NCBI GenBank assembly: GCA_041879415.1 | Contig: CP090851.1 | Location: 558,001 to 622,000 of the forward strand | Length of the DNA: 64,000 nt | Direction of reading: 5' to 3' | From: Vibrio chagasii | Lineage (GTDB): Bacteria; Pseudomonadota; Gammaproteobacteria; Enterobacterales; Vibrionaceae | Part shown: piece after piece, positions 7,988-17,224 of the stretch | How positions within the stretch are numbered: the first letter of the stretch is position 1 | Layout of the letters: each line of letters starts with the position of its first letter | The notes under the pieces: generated by a model | What the model was told of the DNA's origin: nothing | What the model saw: only the letters and a program-made list of their open reading frames with translations | The model's database searches: none | Made by a program: the position numbers and the translations under genes

Positions 7988-8977
7988 GTGGCGCAACAAT
8001 TCGAAGATAGATTCCATCGCAAGTTTTATTACTTGCGCTTGTCGGTTACAGACGTCTGTAACTTTAAATGTACTTACTGCTTGCCGGATGGTTATAAACC
8101 GTCAGGGCAAAAAAACTCGTCTTTTTTAAGTGTTCCCGAGATCAAACGTGTCGTTAAAGCGTTTGCAGATTGTGGCACCTCAAAGATCCGCATTACAGGC
8201 GGAGAGCCGAGCCTGCGTAAAGACTTCCCCGAAATTATTCAAACCGTTGCCAACACTCCCGGTATAAAAAAAGTTGCTACTACAACTAACGGCTACCGCA
8301 TGGAGAAACAAGTAGGGCAGTGGCGTGATGCTGGTTTAACTCATATTAATGTAAGCGTAGATAGCTTAGATCCGCGCATGTTCCATCAGATCACTGGTGA
8401 GAATAAGTTTACTGAGGTAATGCGAGGCATTGATAAAGCGTTTGAGGTTGGCTTTGAACAAGTCAAAGTAAACGTAGTATTGATGAAAGACCTCAATAGC
8501 CAAGAGTTACCTGCCTTCCTTAATTGGATTAAAGACAAACCGATTCAACTGCGTTTTATCGAGCTGATGAAAACCGGCGAGATGGATGAGTTGTTTGATA
8601 AACACCATGTGTCAGGTGTCGCGATTCGTAACCAGCTCATTGCTAATGGTTGGTTGCTTAAAGTGAGAGCCGTTAATGATGGCCCTGCGCAAGTGTTCGT
8701 TCACCCGGACTACAAGGGTGAAATTGGTTTGATCATGCCTTACGAGAAAGACTTTTGTGAGAGTTGTAACCGACTGCGCGTTTCTGCGACCGGTAAGCTT
8801 CACCTATGTCTGTTTGGCGATCACGGTGTTGAACTGAGAGATTTGATTCAAGAAGATCAACAAGAGCAAGAGCTCATCGATCGAATACAGGCTCAGCTAC
8901 AAACCAAGTCCGTTAGCCACTTCTTACATGATGGCAACAGCGGTATGACTCCAAACTTGGCGTCAATCGGCGGTTAA
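7988..8977 (+). CDS. moaA: MoaA, GTP 3',8-cyclase
   Basis: A radical SAM enzyme that, with MoaC, turns GTP into cyclic pyranopterin monophosphate in molybdopterin synthesis. I choose the GTG at 7988 (protein MAQQFEDRF..., 329 residues) over an ATG five codons upstream. It gives the same length as E. coli MoaA and puts C24, C28 and C31 (CNFKCTYC) at the family positions, and AAGG lies at good distance. The second Fe-S cluster cysteines are in CESCNRLRV...LHLC, and the protein ends in GG as required. It is first in moaABCDE, behind the probable Moco riboswitch. Confidence 0.97.
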   Translation: MAQQFEDRFHRKFYYLRLSVTDVCNFKCTYCLPDGYKPSGQKNSSFLSVPEIKRVVKAFADCGTSKIRITGGEPSLRKDFPEIIQTVANTPGIKKVATTTNGYRMEKQVGQWRDAGLTHINVSVDSLDPRMFHQITGENKFTEVMRGIDKAFEVGFEQVKVNVVLMKDLNSQELPAFLNWIKDKPIQLRFIELMKTGEMDELFDKHHVSGVAIRNQLIANGWLLKVRAVNDGPAQVFVHPDYKGEIGLIMPYEKDFCESCNRLRVSATGKLHLCLFGDHGVELRDLIQEDQQEQELIDRIQAQLQTKSVSHFLHDGNSGMTPNLASIGG

Positions 8978-9062
8978 CCCGCATACACTCAAACGTATTT
9001 TATCGCTCAGCTTATTTAGGCTGAGCGAATCAGTCTAATGAAAAATTTATATAGGTGAACAA

Positions 9063-9575
9063 ATGGGTCACGCAGAAAGCAAATTTCAAGCAGCAAACAT
9101 TGCAGTACTAACAGTTTCAGATACACGTACAGAAGAAAACGATACGTCAGGTGGTTACTTAGCTGAGAATGCTAAAGAAGCAGGCCACAACGTGGTTGAT
9201 AAGCAAATCGTTATCGATGACATGTACAAGATCCGTGCGATCGTGTCTAAGTGGATCGCTGACGAAAGTGTACAAGCGATCATGATCACTGGCGGTACTG
9301 GTTTCACTTCTCGTGACAGTACTCCTGAAGCGCTTAAGCCACTGTTCGACAAAGAAGTAGAAGGCTTTGGTGAGTTATTCCGTCAAGTGTCTTACGAAGA
9401 GATCGGCACCTCGACAATTCAATCTCGCGCAATTGCGGGCTTTGCGAACCACACGGTTATCTTTGCAATGCCGGGCTCTACAGGCGCTTGTCGTACAGGT
9501 TGGACTAAGATCATCAAGCAACAGATGGATGCTAGCCACCGCCCTTGTAACTTCATGCCACACCTTTCTGTATAA
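9063..9575 (+). CDS. moaB: MoaB, molybdenum cofactor biosynthesis protein B
   Basis: 170 residues of the MoaB/MogA fold, with motifs VLTVSDTR near the N-terminus, ITGGTGFTSRDSTPEA in the middle and MPGSTGACRTGW near the end. The family binds molybdopterin and acts in adenylylation; MoaB of E. coli is often non-essential because MogA does this step. It sits between moaA and moaC, with an 85-base gap from moaA that contains a CGCTCAGC/GGCTGAGCG stem at about 9004-9027 without a T run, perhaps an mRNA-processing or stability element. Confidence 0.96.
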   Translation: MGHAESKFQAANIAVLTVSDTRTEENDTSGGYLAENAKEAGHNVVDKQIVIDDMYKIRAIVSKWIADESVQAIMITGGTGFTSRDSTPEALKPLFDKEVEGFGELFRQVSYEEIGTSTIQSRAIAGFANHTVIFAMPGSTGACRTGWTKIIKQQMDASHRPCNFMPHLSV

Positions 9576-9587
9576 GGCGGTTTGAGC

Positions 9588-10067
9588 ATGAGCCCATTTA
9601 CACACATTAACGCGTCTGGCGAAGCGAACATGGTCGATGTATCGGCTAAGGCTGAAACGGTACGTGAAGCAAGAGCTGAAGCATTTGTTCAAATGTCGGC
9701 AGAAACGCTGCAACTGATTGTCTCTGGTAGCCACCACAAGGGTGATGTTTTCGCTACGGCACGTATTGCAGGTATTCAAGCGGCTAAGAAGACGTGGGAT
9801 CTAATTCCACTTTGTCACCCTCTACTATTAACGAAAGTAGAAGTGCAGCTTGAAGCTATCGAGTCTGAAAACAAGGTTCGCATTGAATCTGTTTGTAAGC
9901 TTGCAGGCAAGACGGGCGTAGAAATGGAAGCGCTAACGGCTGCTTCAGTTGCTGCGTTGACCATTTACGATATGTGTAAAGCTGTTCAGAAAGACATTGT
10001 TATCGAGAATGTACGCCTGCTAGAGAAGACAGGTGGTAAATCAGGTCACTTTAAGGTGGAATCATGA
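9588..10067 (+). CDS. moaC: MoaC, cyclic pyranopterin monophosphate synthase
   Basis: The protein rearranges the MoaA product into cyclic pyranopterin monophosphate. Family segments are [67 protein letters not shown] and GGKSGHFKV. The ATG at 9588 (159 residues) is preferred over a TTG two codons earlier because AAGGCGG at 9574-9580 is correctly spaced only for the ATG. The stop overlaps the moaD start (ATGA), pointing to translational coupling. Confidence 0.97.
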   Translation: MSPFTHINASGEANMVDVSAKAETVREARAEAFVQMSAETLQLIVSGSHHKGDVFATARIAGIQAAKKTWDLIPLCHPLLLTKVEVQLEAIESENKVRIESVCKLAGKTGVEMEALTAASVAALTIYDMCKAVQKDIVIENVRLLEKTGGKSGHFKVES

Positions 10068-10309
10068 TTACAGTACTTTTCTTTGCGCAAACTCGTGAAC
10101 TTGTTGGCGTAGACAGCGTTGAAGTGGATGCAGAGTTTAAGACGATTGAGGCGATTCGTAGCCACCTTGTTACGCAAGAAGGCAAATGGGATATCGCATT
10201 GGAAGAGGGCAAGCTTCTGGCTGCTCTTAATCAATCGATTGTGCCTCTGACGACTGAAGTGAAAGACGGTGACGAAGTTGCGTTCTTCCCACCTGTAACT
10301 GGAGGCTAG
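10064..10309 (+). CDS. moaD: MoaD, molybdopterin synthase sulfur-carrier subunit
   Basis: An 81-residue ubiquitin-like protein ending in the invariant di-glycine (PPVTGG), whose terminal carboxyl group is thiolated and donates sulfur to the pterin. N-terminal [14 protein letters not shown] and the [12 protein letters not shown] tail are typical. It overlaps moaC by four bases and is two bases from moaE, with which it forms molybdopterin synthase. Confidence 0.97.
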   Translation: MITVLFFAQTRELVGVDSVEVDAEFKTIEAIRSHLVTQEGKWDIALEEGKLLAALNQSIVPLTTEVKDGDEVAFFPPVTGG

Positions 10310-10311
10310 TC

Positions 10312-10767
10312 ATGGATTCAAGAGTAGTAGTGACTTCTGAGGACTTCTCTGTTGCTGATGAGTACGCGTTTCTCTCTGAAGGAACCTCTGCAGGTGCTGT
10401 AGTGACTTTTGTTGGTAAAGTTCGCGACATGAACCTTGGCGACAATGTGATTGGTTTGTCTTTGGAGCACTATCCAGGCATGACAGAAAAGTCGTTGAGC
10501 GAGATCTGTGACCAAGCTGAAGCGCGTTGGCCTATCCAGAAGATGCGAGTTATCCACCGTGTCGGTGACCTAGATATTGGCGACCAGATTGTTTATGTTG
10601 GCGTCTCAAGTGCACACCGTGGTGCCGCGTTTGAAGCGTGTGAGTTTGTTATGGACTTCTTAAAAACGAAAGCACCTTTTTGGAAAAAAGAGCGTACCAC
10701 TGAAGCAACTCGTTGGGTTGATTCCCGTGACTCTGATGCGAAAGCGGCGGAGCGCTGGGAGAAGTAA
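10312..10767 (+). CDS. moaE: MoaE, molybdopterin synthase catalytic subunit
   Basis: 151 residues; the large subunit of molybdopterin synthase, converting cyclic pyranopterin monophosphate to molybdopterin with MoaD thiocarboxylate. Recognisable segments are GAVVTFVGKVRD, LEHYPGMTEKSL, HRVGDLDIGDQIVYVGVSSAHR and the active-site lysine region LKTKAPFWKKE. It is the last gene of the operon, followed by a Rho-independent terminator. Confidence 0.97.
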   Translation: MDSRVVVTSEDFSVADEYAFLSEGTSAGAVVTFVGKVRDMNLGDNVIGLSLEHYPGMTEKSLSEICDQAEARWPIQKMRVIHRVGDLDIGDQIVYVGVSSAHRGAAFEACEFVMDFLKTKAPFWKKERTTEATRWVDSRDSDAKAAERWEK

Positions 10768-10821
10768 TCTCTCTTAAAGTCATGTTGCTTCAACATTTAC
10801 TCATTTGTATATGAGACAGTC

Positions 10822-10850
10822 AAAAGCCGACCATTTAGGTCGGTTTTTTT
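10822..10850 (+). terminator. Terminator of the moa operon
   Basis: AAAAGCCGACC-ATTTA-GGTCGGTTTTTTT: a seven-pair GC-rich stem followed by a T run. Confidence 0.9.
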
Positions 10851-11419
10851 GTACCCGTCAGAAATTGATTTATAAATAATCGGTGTTTTAATAAATGGTT
10901 AATCATTGCTGTTGCATATAAATTCAGCCCTTAATTTTGTCAGAATTAGTGCATCGAAATTTCCGTTTTAGTGCAGCGCATTATGCTGTTTTGTATAAAG
11001 TGATAATCCTCACAAATAGTGTAGTCTGTTTAGGTGATATGTGATGTGCAATTAGATTTCATGTGGCATTAATGTTAATTTGCGCTCAGTGTTCTAGCAT
11101 AAGATGCTAAAAAAAAGTATCAACACAGATACATCAACACTAAAGGCTGTTTTTTAATTAATCCCTCTACGTAACTCACTATCGATTGGGGATTTATTAG
11201 ATATTTACACTGATTCCTTGAGTATATCGGAGAATTATCCGACTTTTTGCGACTTGTTTGTGGCAAATTACTTCAATGGTTGATAGTGTGTGCCTCAATC
11301 TTTGTAAGGTTTTAGGTTTTTATGCTTAAGTTTTGAGCTAAATAAATCTAAATCACTGCCGTTCAGTGAACCAAGCAAAGAAGTCATGGATGCAATACAT
11401 AAAACTTGGAGTTTATTTA
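10851..11419. other. Upstream region and leader of oppA
   Basis: About 570 AT-rich bases with no gene. It must carry the opp promoter. I could not pick a promoter or operator with confidence. Long leaders before oppA are common and often are small-RNA targets in enterobacteria, but I see no specific sign of that here. Confidence 0.4.
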
Positions 11420-13051
11420 ATGTACAAGAATAAAATCACTCAGGCCCTTCTTCTAGGTGCTGGTTTGGCAGTGGCTGCCTCTTCTACTCTTTCTATCGCT
11501 GCTGAAGTTCCAGCAGGCACAGAACTGGCAAAAGTTCAGGAACTTGTTCGCGGTAACGGTACTGAAGTTGCAACTATCGACCCACACAAATCTCAAGGTG
11601 TACCAGAATCTCACGTAATTCGTGATCTTCTAGAAGGTCTAGTGAACCAAGACGGCGACGGCAATACTATCCCTGGTGTTGCTGAAAGCTGGGAAACGAC
11701 AGACAACAAAACATTCACTTTCCACCTACGCAAAGACGCAAAATGGTCTAACGGCGATCCTGTAACAGCTCAAGATTTCGTATACAGCTGGCAACGTGCA
11801 GTAGATCCTGCAACGGCTTCTCCATACGCTTGGTACATGGAATACACCAAGATGGCGAATGCGAAGGACATCGTAGCGGGTAAGAAAGATAAGAGTGAAC
11901 TAGGCGTTAAAGCAGTGGATGCGAACACTCTAGTTGTTGAATTAGAAACAGCGGTACCATACTTCGTAATGATGATGGGCCACACAACAATGAAGCCAGT
12001 ACACCAGGCAACTGTTGAAAAATACGGTGACCAGTGGACTAAGCCAGAGCACTTTGTTGGCAACGGCGCATTCTCTGTTGATAAATGGGTTGTTAACGAG
12101 CGTTTAGTACTTAAGCGTAACGAGCAGTACTGGGACAACGATAAAACAGTTCTTAATAAAGTAACGTTCCTACCAATCGAAAACCAAGTAGCGGAAATGA
12201 ACCGTTTCCTATCTGGTGAAATCGATTTCACAAACGAACTTCCAACTGAGCACTTCAAGCGCCTTCAAAAAGAGCACGCTGAAGATGTATCTGTAGCGGG
12301 TAACCTATGTACTTACTACTACATCTTCAACACGAAGAAAGCACCGTTTGATGATGTTCGTGTTCGTCAAGCAATCTCTTACGCAATCGACCGTGATATC
12401 GTAACTGGTGCAATCCTAGCGCAAGGTCAAAAACCTGCGTACTTCCTAACACCTGAAATCACTGCTGGCTTCAACCCTGAGCTACCTGCTTACGGCAAGA
12501 TGTCTCAAAAAGAGCGTAACGCAGAAGCAGAACGCCTTCTTGCAGAAGCGGGTTACGGTAAAGATAACCCACTTAAATTTAACCTACTTTACAACACTTC
12601 AGAGAACCACAAGAAGATTGCTGTAGCACTAGGTTCAATGTGGAAGAAAACACTGGGTCTTTCAGTAACACTTGAAAACCAAGAGTGGAAAACATACCTA
12701 TCTTCTAAAGATTCTGGTGACTTCGAAGTAGCACGTGCCGGTTGGTGTGGTGACTACAACGAAGCGTCTTCTTTCCTAACGCTAATGAAGAGTAACAACA
12801 CTACCGGTGGTGTTCACTACGATAGCGCGGCGTACGACCAAATCATCGACAAAGCACTTAACTCTACTTCAGAAGAAGAGCGTGAAGCTCTTTACCTAGA
12901 AGCTGAGAAGTTGATGGCTAACGATATGCCAATCGCTCCTATCTACCAATACGTGAAATCTCGTCTACTTAACCCGCATGTTGGTGGTTTCCCAATCAAC
13001 AACGCGGAAGACAAGATCTTCTCGAAAGACCTATACATCAAAGCTCAATAA
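11420..13051 (+). CDS. oppA: OppA, periplasmic oligopeptide-binding protein
   Basis: The binding protein of the oligopeptide ABC importer. The ATG at 11420 (543 residues) is chosen over a GTG 18 codons upstream because GGAG at 11408-11411 is well spaced and the protein then begins with a normal Sec signal peptide (MYKNKITQALLLGAGLAVAA, cleavage near IAA/EVP). SBP_bac_5 features include LRKDAKWSNGDPVTAQDFVYSWQR..., VRQAISYAIDRD, NQEWKTYL and ARAGWCGDYNE, all close to E. coli OppA. It heads oppABCDF; a 113-base gap before oppB allows differential expression of the abundant binding protein. Confidence 0.97.
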   Translation: MYKNKITQALLLGAGLAVAASSTLSIAAEVPAGTELAKVQELVRGNGTEVATIDPHKSQGVPESHVIRDLLEGLVNQDGDGNTIPGVAESWETTDNKTFTFHLRKDAKWSNGDPVTAQDFVYSWQRAVDPATASPYAWYMEYTKMANAKDIVAGKKDKSELGVKAVDANTLVVELETAVPYFVMMMGHTTMKPVHQATVEKYGDQWTKPEHFVGNGAFSVDKWVVNERLVLKRNEQYWDNDKTVLNKVTFLPIENQVAEMNRFLSGEIDFTNELPTEHFKRLQKEHAEDVSVAGNLCTYYYIFNTKKAPFDDVRVRQAISYAIDRDIVTGAILAQGQKPAYFLTPEITAGFNPELPAYGKMSQKERNAEAERLLAEAGYGKDNPLKFNLLYNTSENHKKIAVALGSMWKKTLGLSVTLENQEWKTYLSSKDSGDFEVARAGWCGDYNEASSFLTLMKSNNTTGGVHYDSAAYDQIIDKALNSTSEEEREALYLEAEKLMANDMPIAPIYQYVKSRLLNPHVGGFPINNAEDKIFSKDLYIKAQ

Positions 13052-13164
13052 TCAGCTTCGATTCAAAAAGTTAATATAAATATAACGATACAGGCACTAC
13101 ATGCGCAGGGCGCGCATGTAGCGTCTTTCTAATTTTAATTGTCACAGACTGAAAGAGTGAGTTT

Positions 13165-14085
13165 ATGCTTAAATTCATTATGAAACGGATATTTGAAGCG
13201 ATCCCAACCATGCTGGTTTTGATCACTATATCTTTCTTTCTTATGCGTTTCGCACCGGGTAACCCGTTTTCAAGCGAGCGTCCATTACCGCCAGAAGTTA
13301 TGGCTAACATCGAAGCTAAGTACGGCTTAGATAAACCAGTATTTGAACAATACACCACGTATTTGACAAATATCTTACAAGGTGACTTCGGCCCATCTTT
13401 TAAATACCAAGATTACACAGTAAATGAGCTGATCGCGGTAGCTCTTCCAGTATCGGCGAAGGTAGGTTTCGTTGCCTTTATCTTCACGTTACTCATGGGG
13501 GTCACCGTCGGGACCATTGCCGCCTTGAAGCATAATACCTGGATCGACTACACCATCATGTCGACCGCGATGCTTGGGGTTGTAATGCCTTCGTTTGTAT
13601 TGGCACCCGCACTGATTTACCTATTCTCACTGCATTGGAATATATTCCCTGCTGGTGGCTGGCACGGCGGTACATTTATGTACATCGTGCTACCTGTTAT
13701 CGCGATGTCTCTTCTATATGTAGCAACTTTCGCTCGTATTACTCGTGGTAGCATGATCGAAACTCTTAACAGTAACTTTATCCGAACTGCACGAGCAAAA
13801 GGTCTAAGCTACCGTTACATAATTCTTAAGCATGCTCTTAAGCCAGCAATGCTGCCTGTTGTTTCATACATGGGACCTGCATTCGTAGGTATCATCACAG
13901 GTTCAGTTGTTGTTGAAACCATCTTCGGCCTACCAGGTATCGGTAAGCTGTTTGTTAACGCTGCGTTTAACCGTGACTACTCGCTAGTAATGGGTGTAAC
14001 CATCTTGATTGGTTTCCTATTCATCTTGTTCAACGCAATTGTTGATATTTTGCTAGCGCTGATTGACCCGAAAATTCGCTACTAA
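13165..14085 (+). CDS. oppB: OppB, oligopeptide ABC transporter permease
   Basis: 306 residues with about six membrane helices and the DppB/OppB N-terminus (MLKFIMKRIFEAIPTMLVLI, then MRFAPGNPF). The cytoplasmic EAA-type loop RTARAKGLSYRYIILKHALK contacts the ATPases. It pairs with OppC, 12 bases downstream. Confidence 0.96.
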   Translation: MLKFIMKRIFEAIPTMLVLITISFFLMRFAPGNPFSSERPLPPEVMANIEAKYGLDKPVFEQYTTYLTNILQGDFGPSFKYQDYTVNELIAVALPVSAKVGFVAFIFTLLMGVTVGTIAALKHNTWIDYTIMSTAMLGVVMPSFVLAPALIYLFSLHWNIFPAGGWHGGTFMYIVLPVIAMSLLYVATFARITRGSMIETLNSNFIRTARAKGLSYRYIILKHALKPAMLPVVSYMGPAFVGIITGSVVVETIFGLPGIGKLFVNAAFNRDYSLVMGVTILIGFLFILFNAIVDILLALIDPKIRY

Positions 14086-14097
14086 CAGGGACTGGTT

Positions 14098-15000
14098 ATG
14101 TTGAAGAAAAAAGAAAATTTAGAAGCGATCGAAAAGTTCTCTGAGAGCTTAGAGATTGAAGGTCGTAGTTTATGGCAGGATGCTCGTATTCGTTTCATGC
14201 GAAACAAAGCCGCGATGGTAAGCCTGTTCATTCTAACGTTAATGGTACTGGCGGTTATCTTCTTACCAATGCTGGCTCAGTACACTTACGACGATACCGA
14301 CTGGTATGCAATGCACGTAGGTCCTAATGCTGACCACTGGTTTGGTACCGATAGCTTAGGTCGTGATTTGTATGTACGTACTCTAATCGGTGGCCGTATC
14401 TCATTGATGGTTGGCGTGATGGGTGCCTTCGTAGCAGTATTGATTGGTACGCTTTACGGTGCAGCTTCAGGCTTCATCGGTGGTCGTACTGACCGAGTGA
14501 TGATGCGTATCCTAGAAATTTTGTACGCAGTACCATTCATGTTCCTAGTAATCGTTCTAGTGACATTCTTTGGTCGTAACATCATTCTAATCTTCGTTGC
14601 GATTGGTGCGATTGCTTGGCTAGATATGGCGCGTATTGTACGTGGCCAAACGCTGAGTTTACGTAGTAAAGAGTTCATTGAAGCTGCACACGTATGTGGT
14701 GTAAGCAAATGGAAGATCATTACACGTCACATCGTTCCAAACGTTCTAGGTATCGTAGCGGTTTACTCTACGCTGCTTATTCCAAGCATGATCCTTACTG
14801 AATCATTCTTATCTTTCCTTGGTCTTGGTGTTCAAGAGCCTATGACAAGCTGGGGCGCACTGCTTCAAGAAGGTTCGCAAACAATGGAAGTTGCAATTTG
14901 GCAACTGGCATTCCCTGCGGCATTCATGGTAGTCACGCTGTTCTGCTTTAACTACGTAGGCGATGGTCTGCGCGACGCGCTTGATCCAAAAGACAGATAA
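14098..15000 (+). CDS. oppC: OppC, oligopeptide ABC transporter permease
   Basis: 300 residues; a soluble N-terminal segment (LWQDARIRFMRNKAAMVSL) precedes the first of about six membrane helices. Family motifs include HWFGTDSLGRDLYVRTLIGG and the EAA loop EAAHVCGVSKWKIITRHIVPN. It forms the membrane channel with OppB. Confidence 0.96.
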   Translation: MLKKKENLEAIEKFSESLEIEGRSLWQDARIRFMRNKAAMVSLFILTLMVLAVIFLPMLAQYTYDDTDWYAMHVGPNADHWFGTDSLGRDLYVRTLIGGRISLMVGVMGAFVAVLIGTLYGAASGFIGGRTDRVMMRILEILYAVPFMFLVIVLVTFFGRNIILIFVAIGAIAWLDMARIVRGQTLSLRSKEFIEAAHVCGVSKWKIITRHIVPNVLGIVAVYSTLLIPSMILTESFLSFLGLGVQEPMTSWGALLQEGSQTMEVAIWQLAFPAAFMVVTLFCFNYVGDGLRDALDPKDR

Positions 15001-15049
15001 AAATTAATAGCAAATAAAACTACAAAAGCTATAAAAGATTAAGGAAGCA

Positions 15050-16027
15050 ATGATGAGCTTATTAGATGTCAAAGACCTGCGCGTCGAATTTACCACGCAA
15101 GATGGTATCGTAACCGCAGTAAACGACTTGAACTTCTCACTTAACCAAGGCGAAACGCTGGGTATTGTTGGTGAGTCAGGTTCAGGTAAATCACAGACTG
15201 TATTCTCTATCATGGGGTTGTTGGCGAAAAACGGCATCATCTCTGGTAGTGCAAAATTCGAAGGTAAAGAGATTCTTAACCTTCCAGAAAAAGAACTGAA
15301 TAAAGTTCGTGCTGAGCAGATCGCGATGATCTTCCAAGATCCGATGACATCATTGAACCCTTACATGAAAGTAAGTGATCAGCTGATGGAAGTACTTATG
15401 CTGCACAAAGGCATGGGTAAAGCGGAAGCATTCGAAGAATCGGTACGCATGCTTGAAGCGGTTAAAATCCCTGAAGCACGTAAACGTATCACCATGTACC
15501 CACACGAATTCTCTGGCGGTATGCGTCAGCGTGTGATGATTGCAATGGCGCTATTGTGTCGTCCAAAACTGCTTATTGCAGATGAACCAACTACCGCGCT
15601 GGATGTAACTATTCAAGCACAAATCATGGAACTGCTGAACGAACTGAAAGATGAGTTCAACACGGCAATCATCATGATTACCCACGACTTGGGTGTTGTT
15701 GCGGGCTCTTGTGACAAAGTACTCGTGATGTACGCAGGTCGTACCATGGAGTACGGTACGGTTGACGAAATCTTCTATGAGCCGAGCCACCCATATGCGG
15801 AAGGTCTACTGAAAGCGATCCCTCGTTTGGATACTGAAGGTGAGATCCTACCGACTATTCCAGGCAACCCACCAAACTTACTTCGCCTGCCAACAGGCTG
15901 TCCTTACCAAGACCGTTGTCACCGTGTAATGGACCGTTGTAAGCAAGAAGCACCGATTCTGACTCCATTTGGTCAAGGCGACCGTCAGCGTGCTTGTTTT
16001 TCTGATTGGGAGGCTTGGACAAAATGA
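15050..16027 (+). CDS. oppD: OppD, oligopeptide ABC transporter ATPase
   Basis: 325 residues. Walker A is GESGSGKS, the ABC signature is FSGGMRQRV, Walker B is LLIADEPTTALD, and the H-loop is MITHDLG. The C-terminal oligo_HPY extension contains CPYQDRCHRVMDRC, whose cysteines in this family may bind an Fe-S cluster. Two ATGs in a row (15050 and 15053) are possible starts; the second has slightly better spacing from AAGGA. Its stop overlaps the oppF start. Confidence 0.96.
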   Translation: MMSLLDVKDLRVEFTTQDGIVTAVNDLNFSLNQGETLGIVGESGSGKSQTVFSIMGLLAKNGIISGSAKFEGKEILNLPEKELNKVRAEQIAMIFQDPMTSLNPYMKVSDQLMEVLMLHKGMGKAEAFEESVRMLEAVKIPEARKRITMYPHEFSGGMRQRVMIAMALLCRPKLLIADEPTTALDVTIQAQIMELLNELKDEFNTAIIMITHDLGVVAGSCDKVLVMYAGRTMEYGTVDEIFYEPSHPYAEGLLKAIPRLDTEGEILPTIPGNPPNLLRLPTGCPYQDRCHRVMDRCKQEAPILTPFGQGDRQRACFSDWEAWTK

Positions 16028-17019
16028 GCGTAGTAGATAAGCAGTTATTATTAGATATTAAAGACCTGAAAGTTCACTTTAGCATCGCGGCTAAGTCAGC
16101 GTGGCCTTGGGCAAAACCTTCAAACCTAAAAGCAGTTGATGGCGTTGATATCCACCTTTACGAAGGTGAAACGCTGGGTGTAGTAGGTGAGTCTGGTTGT
16201 GGTAAATCGACGTTTGCTCGTGCAATTATTGGTTTGGTTGAAGCAACTGACGGTGAAGTAATGTGGTTGGGTCAAGACCTAACTAAGATGCAAGAAGTAC
16301 AACGTCGTGAAACTCGTAAAGAGATTCAGATGATCTTCCAAGACCCACTAGCATCGCTTAACCCGCGTATGTCTGTTGGTGACATCATTGCTGAGCCGCT
16401 AGAGACGTTCTACCCAGAACTTTCTAAGCAGGAAGTGAAGGACCGCGTTAAAGAGATGATGGCGAAGGTAGGTCTACTGCCAAACGTAATCAACCGTTAC
16501 CCGCACGAGTTCTCTGGTGGTCAGTGTCAGCGTATTGGTATCGCGCGTGCACTTATCTTGAAGCCTAAGATGATCATCTGTGACGAACCTGTTTCGGCAC
16601 TTGACGTATCTATCCAAGCTCAAGTTGTTAACCTGCTGAAAGAGCTACAAAAAGAGCTAGGTCTTTCGTTGGTATTCATCGCACACGACTTGTCAGTTGT
16701 GAAGCACATTTCCGATCGTGTATTGGTAATGTACTTGGGTAATGCGGTTGAGCTGGGTGAATCAGATGCACTGTTCTCTGATCCAAAACACCCGTACACC
16801 AAGGCGCTGATGTCTGCGGTTCCTATTCCAGATCCTCGCTTAGAGCGTAGTAAAACAATCCAGATGCTGGAGGGCGATCTACCATCGCCAATCAATCCAC
16901 CATCAGGTTGTGTTTTCCGTACTCGTTGCCCACAAGCGACAGAAGCGTGTGCGCAAACTAAGCCTACAATTCAAGGCGATGACGTTCACGCAGTATCTTG
17001 CTTGCACGTACAAGTCTAG
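16024..17019 (+). CDS. oppF: OppF, oligopeptide ABC transporter ATPase
   Basis: The second ATPase of the Opp system, 331 residues from the ATG at 16024, which overlaps the oppD stop as ATGA with GGGAGG upstream. An earlier TTG is rejected because it lies on top of that ribosome-binding site. Walker A is GESGCGKS, the signature is FSGGQCQRI, Walker B is MIICDEPVSALD, and the H-loop is FIAHDLS. A cysteine-bearing C-terminal oligo_HPY segment (CVFRTRCPQATEAC) follows. It ends the operon. Confidence 0.96.
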   Translation: MSVVDKQLLLDIKDLKVHFSIAAKSAWPWAKPSNLKAVDGVDIHLYEGETLGVVGESGCGKSTFARAIIGLVEATDGEVMWLGQDLTKMQEVQRRETRKEIQMIFQDPLASLNPRMSVGDIIAEPLETFYPELSKQEVKDRVKEMMAKVGLLPNVINRYPHEFSGGQCQRIGIARALILKPKMIICDEPVSALDVSIQAQVVNLLKELQKELGLSLVFIAHDLSVVKHISDRVLVMYLGNAVELGESDALFSDPKHPYTKALMSAVPIPDPRLERSKTIQMLEGDLPSPINPPSGCVFRTRCPQATEACAQTKPTIQGDDVHAVSCLHVQV

Positions 17020-17054
17020 AGCCAATTTAAAACGGTTCAGCCTGTGACAGGCTT

Positions 17055-17088
17055 AAGCGCGACTAGTTTTTAGAGTCGCGCTTTTTTT
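17055..17088 (+). terminator. Terminator of the opp operon
   Basis: AAGCGCGACT paired with AGTCGCGCTT followed by a T run, 35 bases after oppF. Confidence 0.9.
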
Positions 17089-17148
17089 GTACTGCAGGCC
17101 TAGTTACTATATTTTGCTCAACAGCTTCATCAAATAATTCGAACAACT

Positions 17149-17189
17149 AAGCCAACTTCTTCTAGTTTTGAAAAAGTTGGCTTTTTTTA
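17149..17189 (+). terminator. Second terminator-like hairpin before the reductase gene
   Basis: AAGCCAACTT pairs with AAGTTGGCTT across a 14-base loop and is followed by a T run. It may back up the opp terminator; only 35 bases separate it from the next gene, so that gene's promoter must overlap it or lie upstream of it. Confidence 0.7.
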
Positions 17190-17224
17190 TACTAGAGAAA
17201 AGTTAGCATCACAGAGGTTTGGAT

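Noticed and set aside
9375..9779. 134-codon minus-strand frame over moaB/moaC
   Set aside because: Antisense to two conserved genes; Cys/Arg-rich composition typical of shadows.
11366..11419. Extended N-terminus of oppA from a GTG
   Set aside because: It would place 18 polar residues before the signal peptide and lacks a ribosome-binding site; the ATG at 11420 has both.
11770..12258. 162-codon minus-strand frame within oppA
   Set aside because: Complement of oppA coding sequence without supporting signals.
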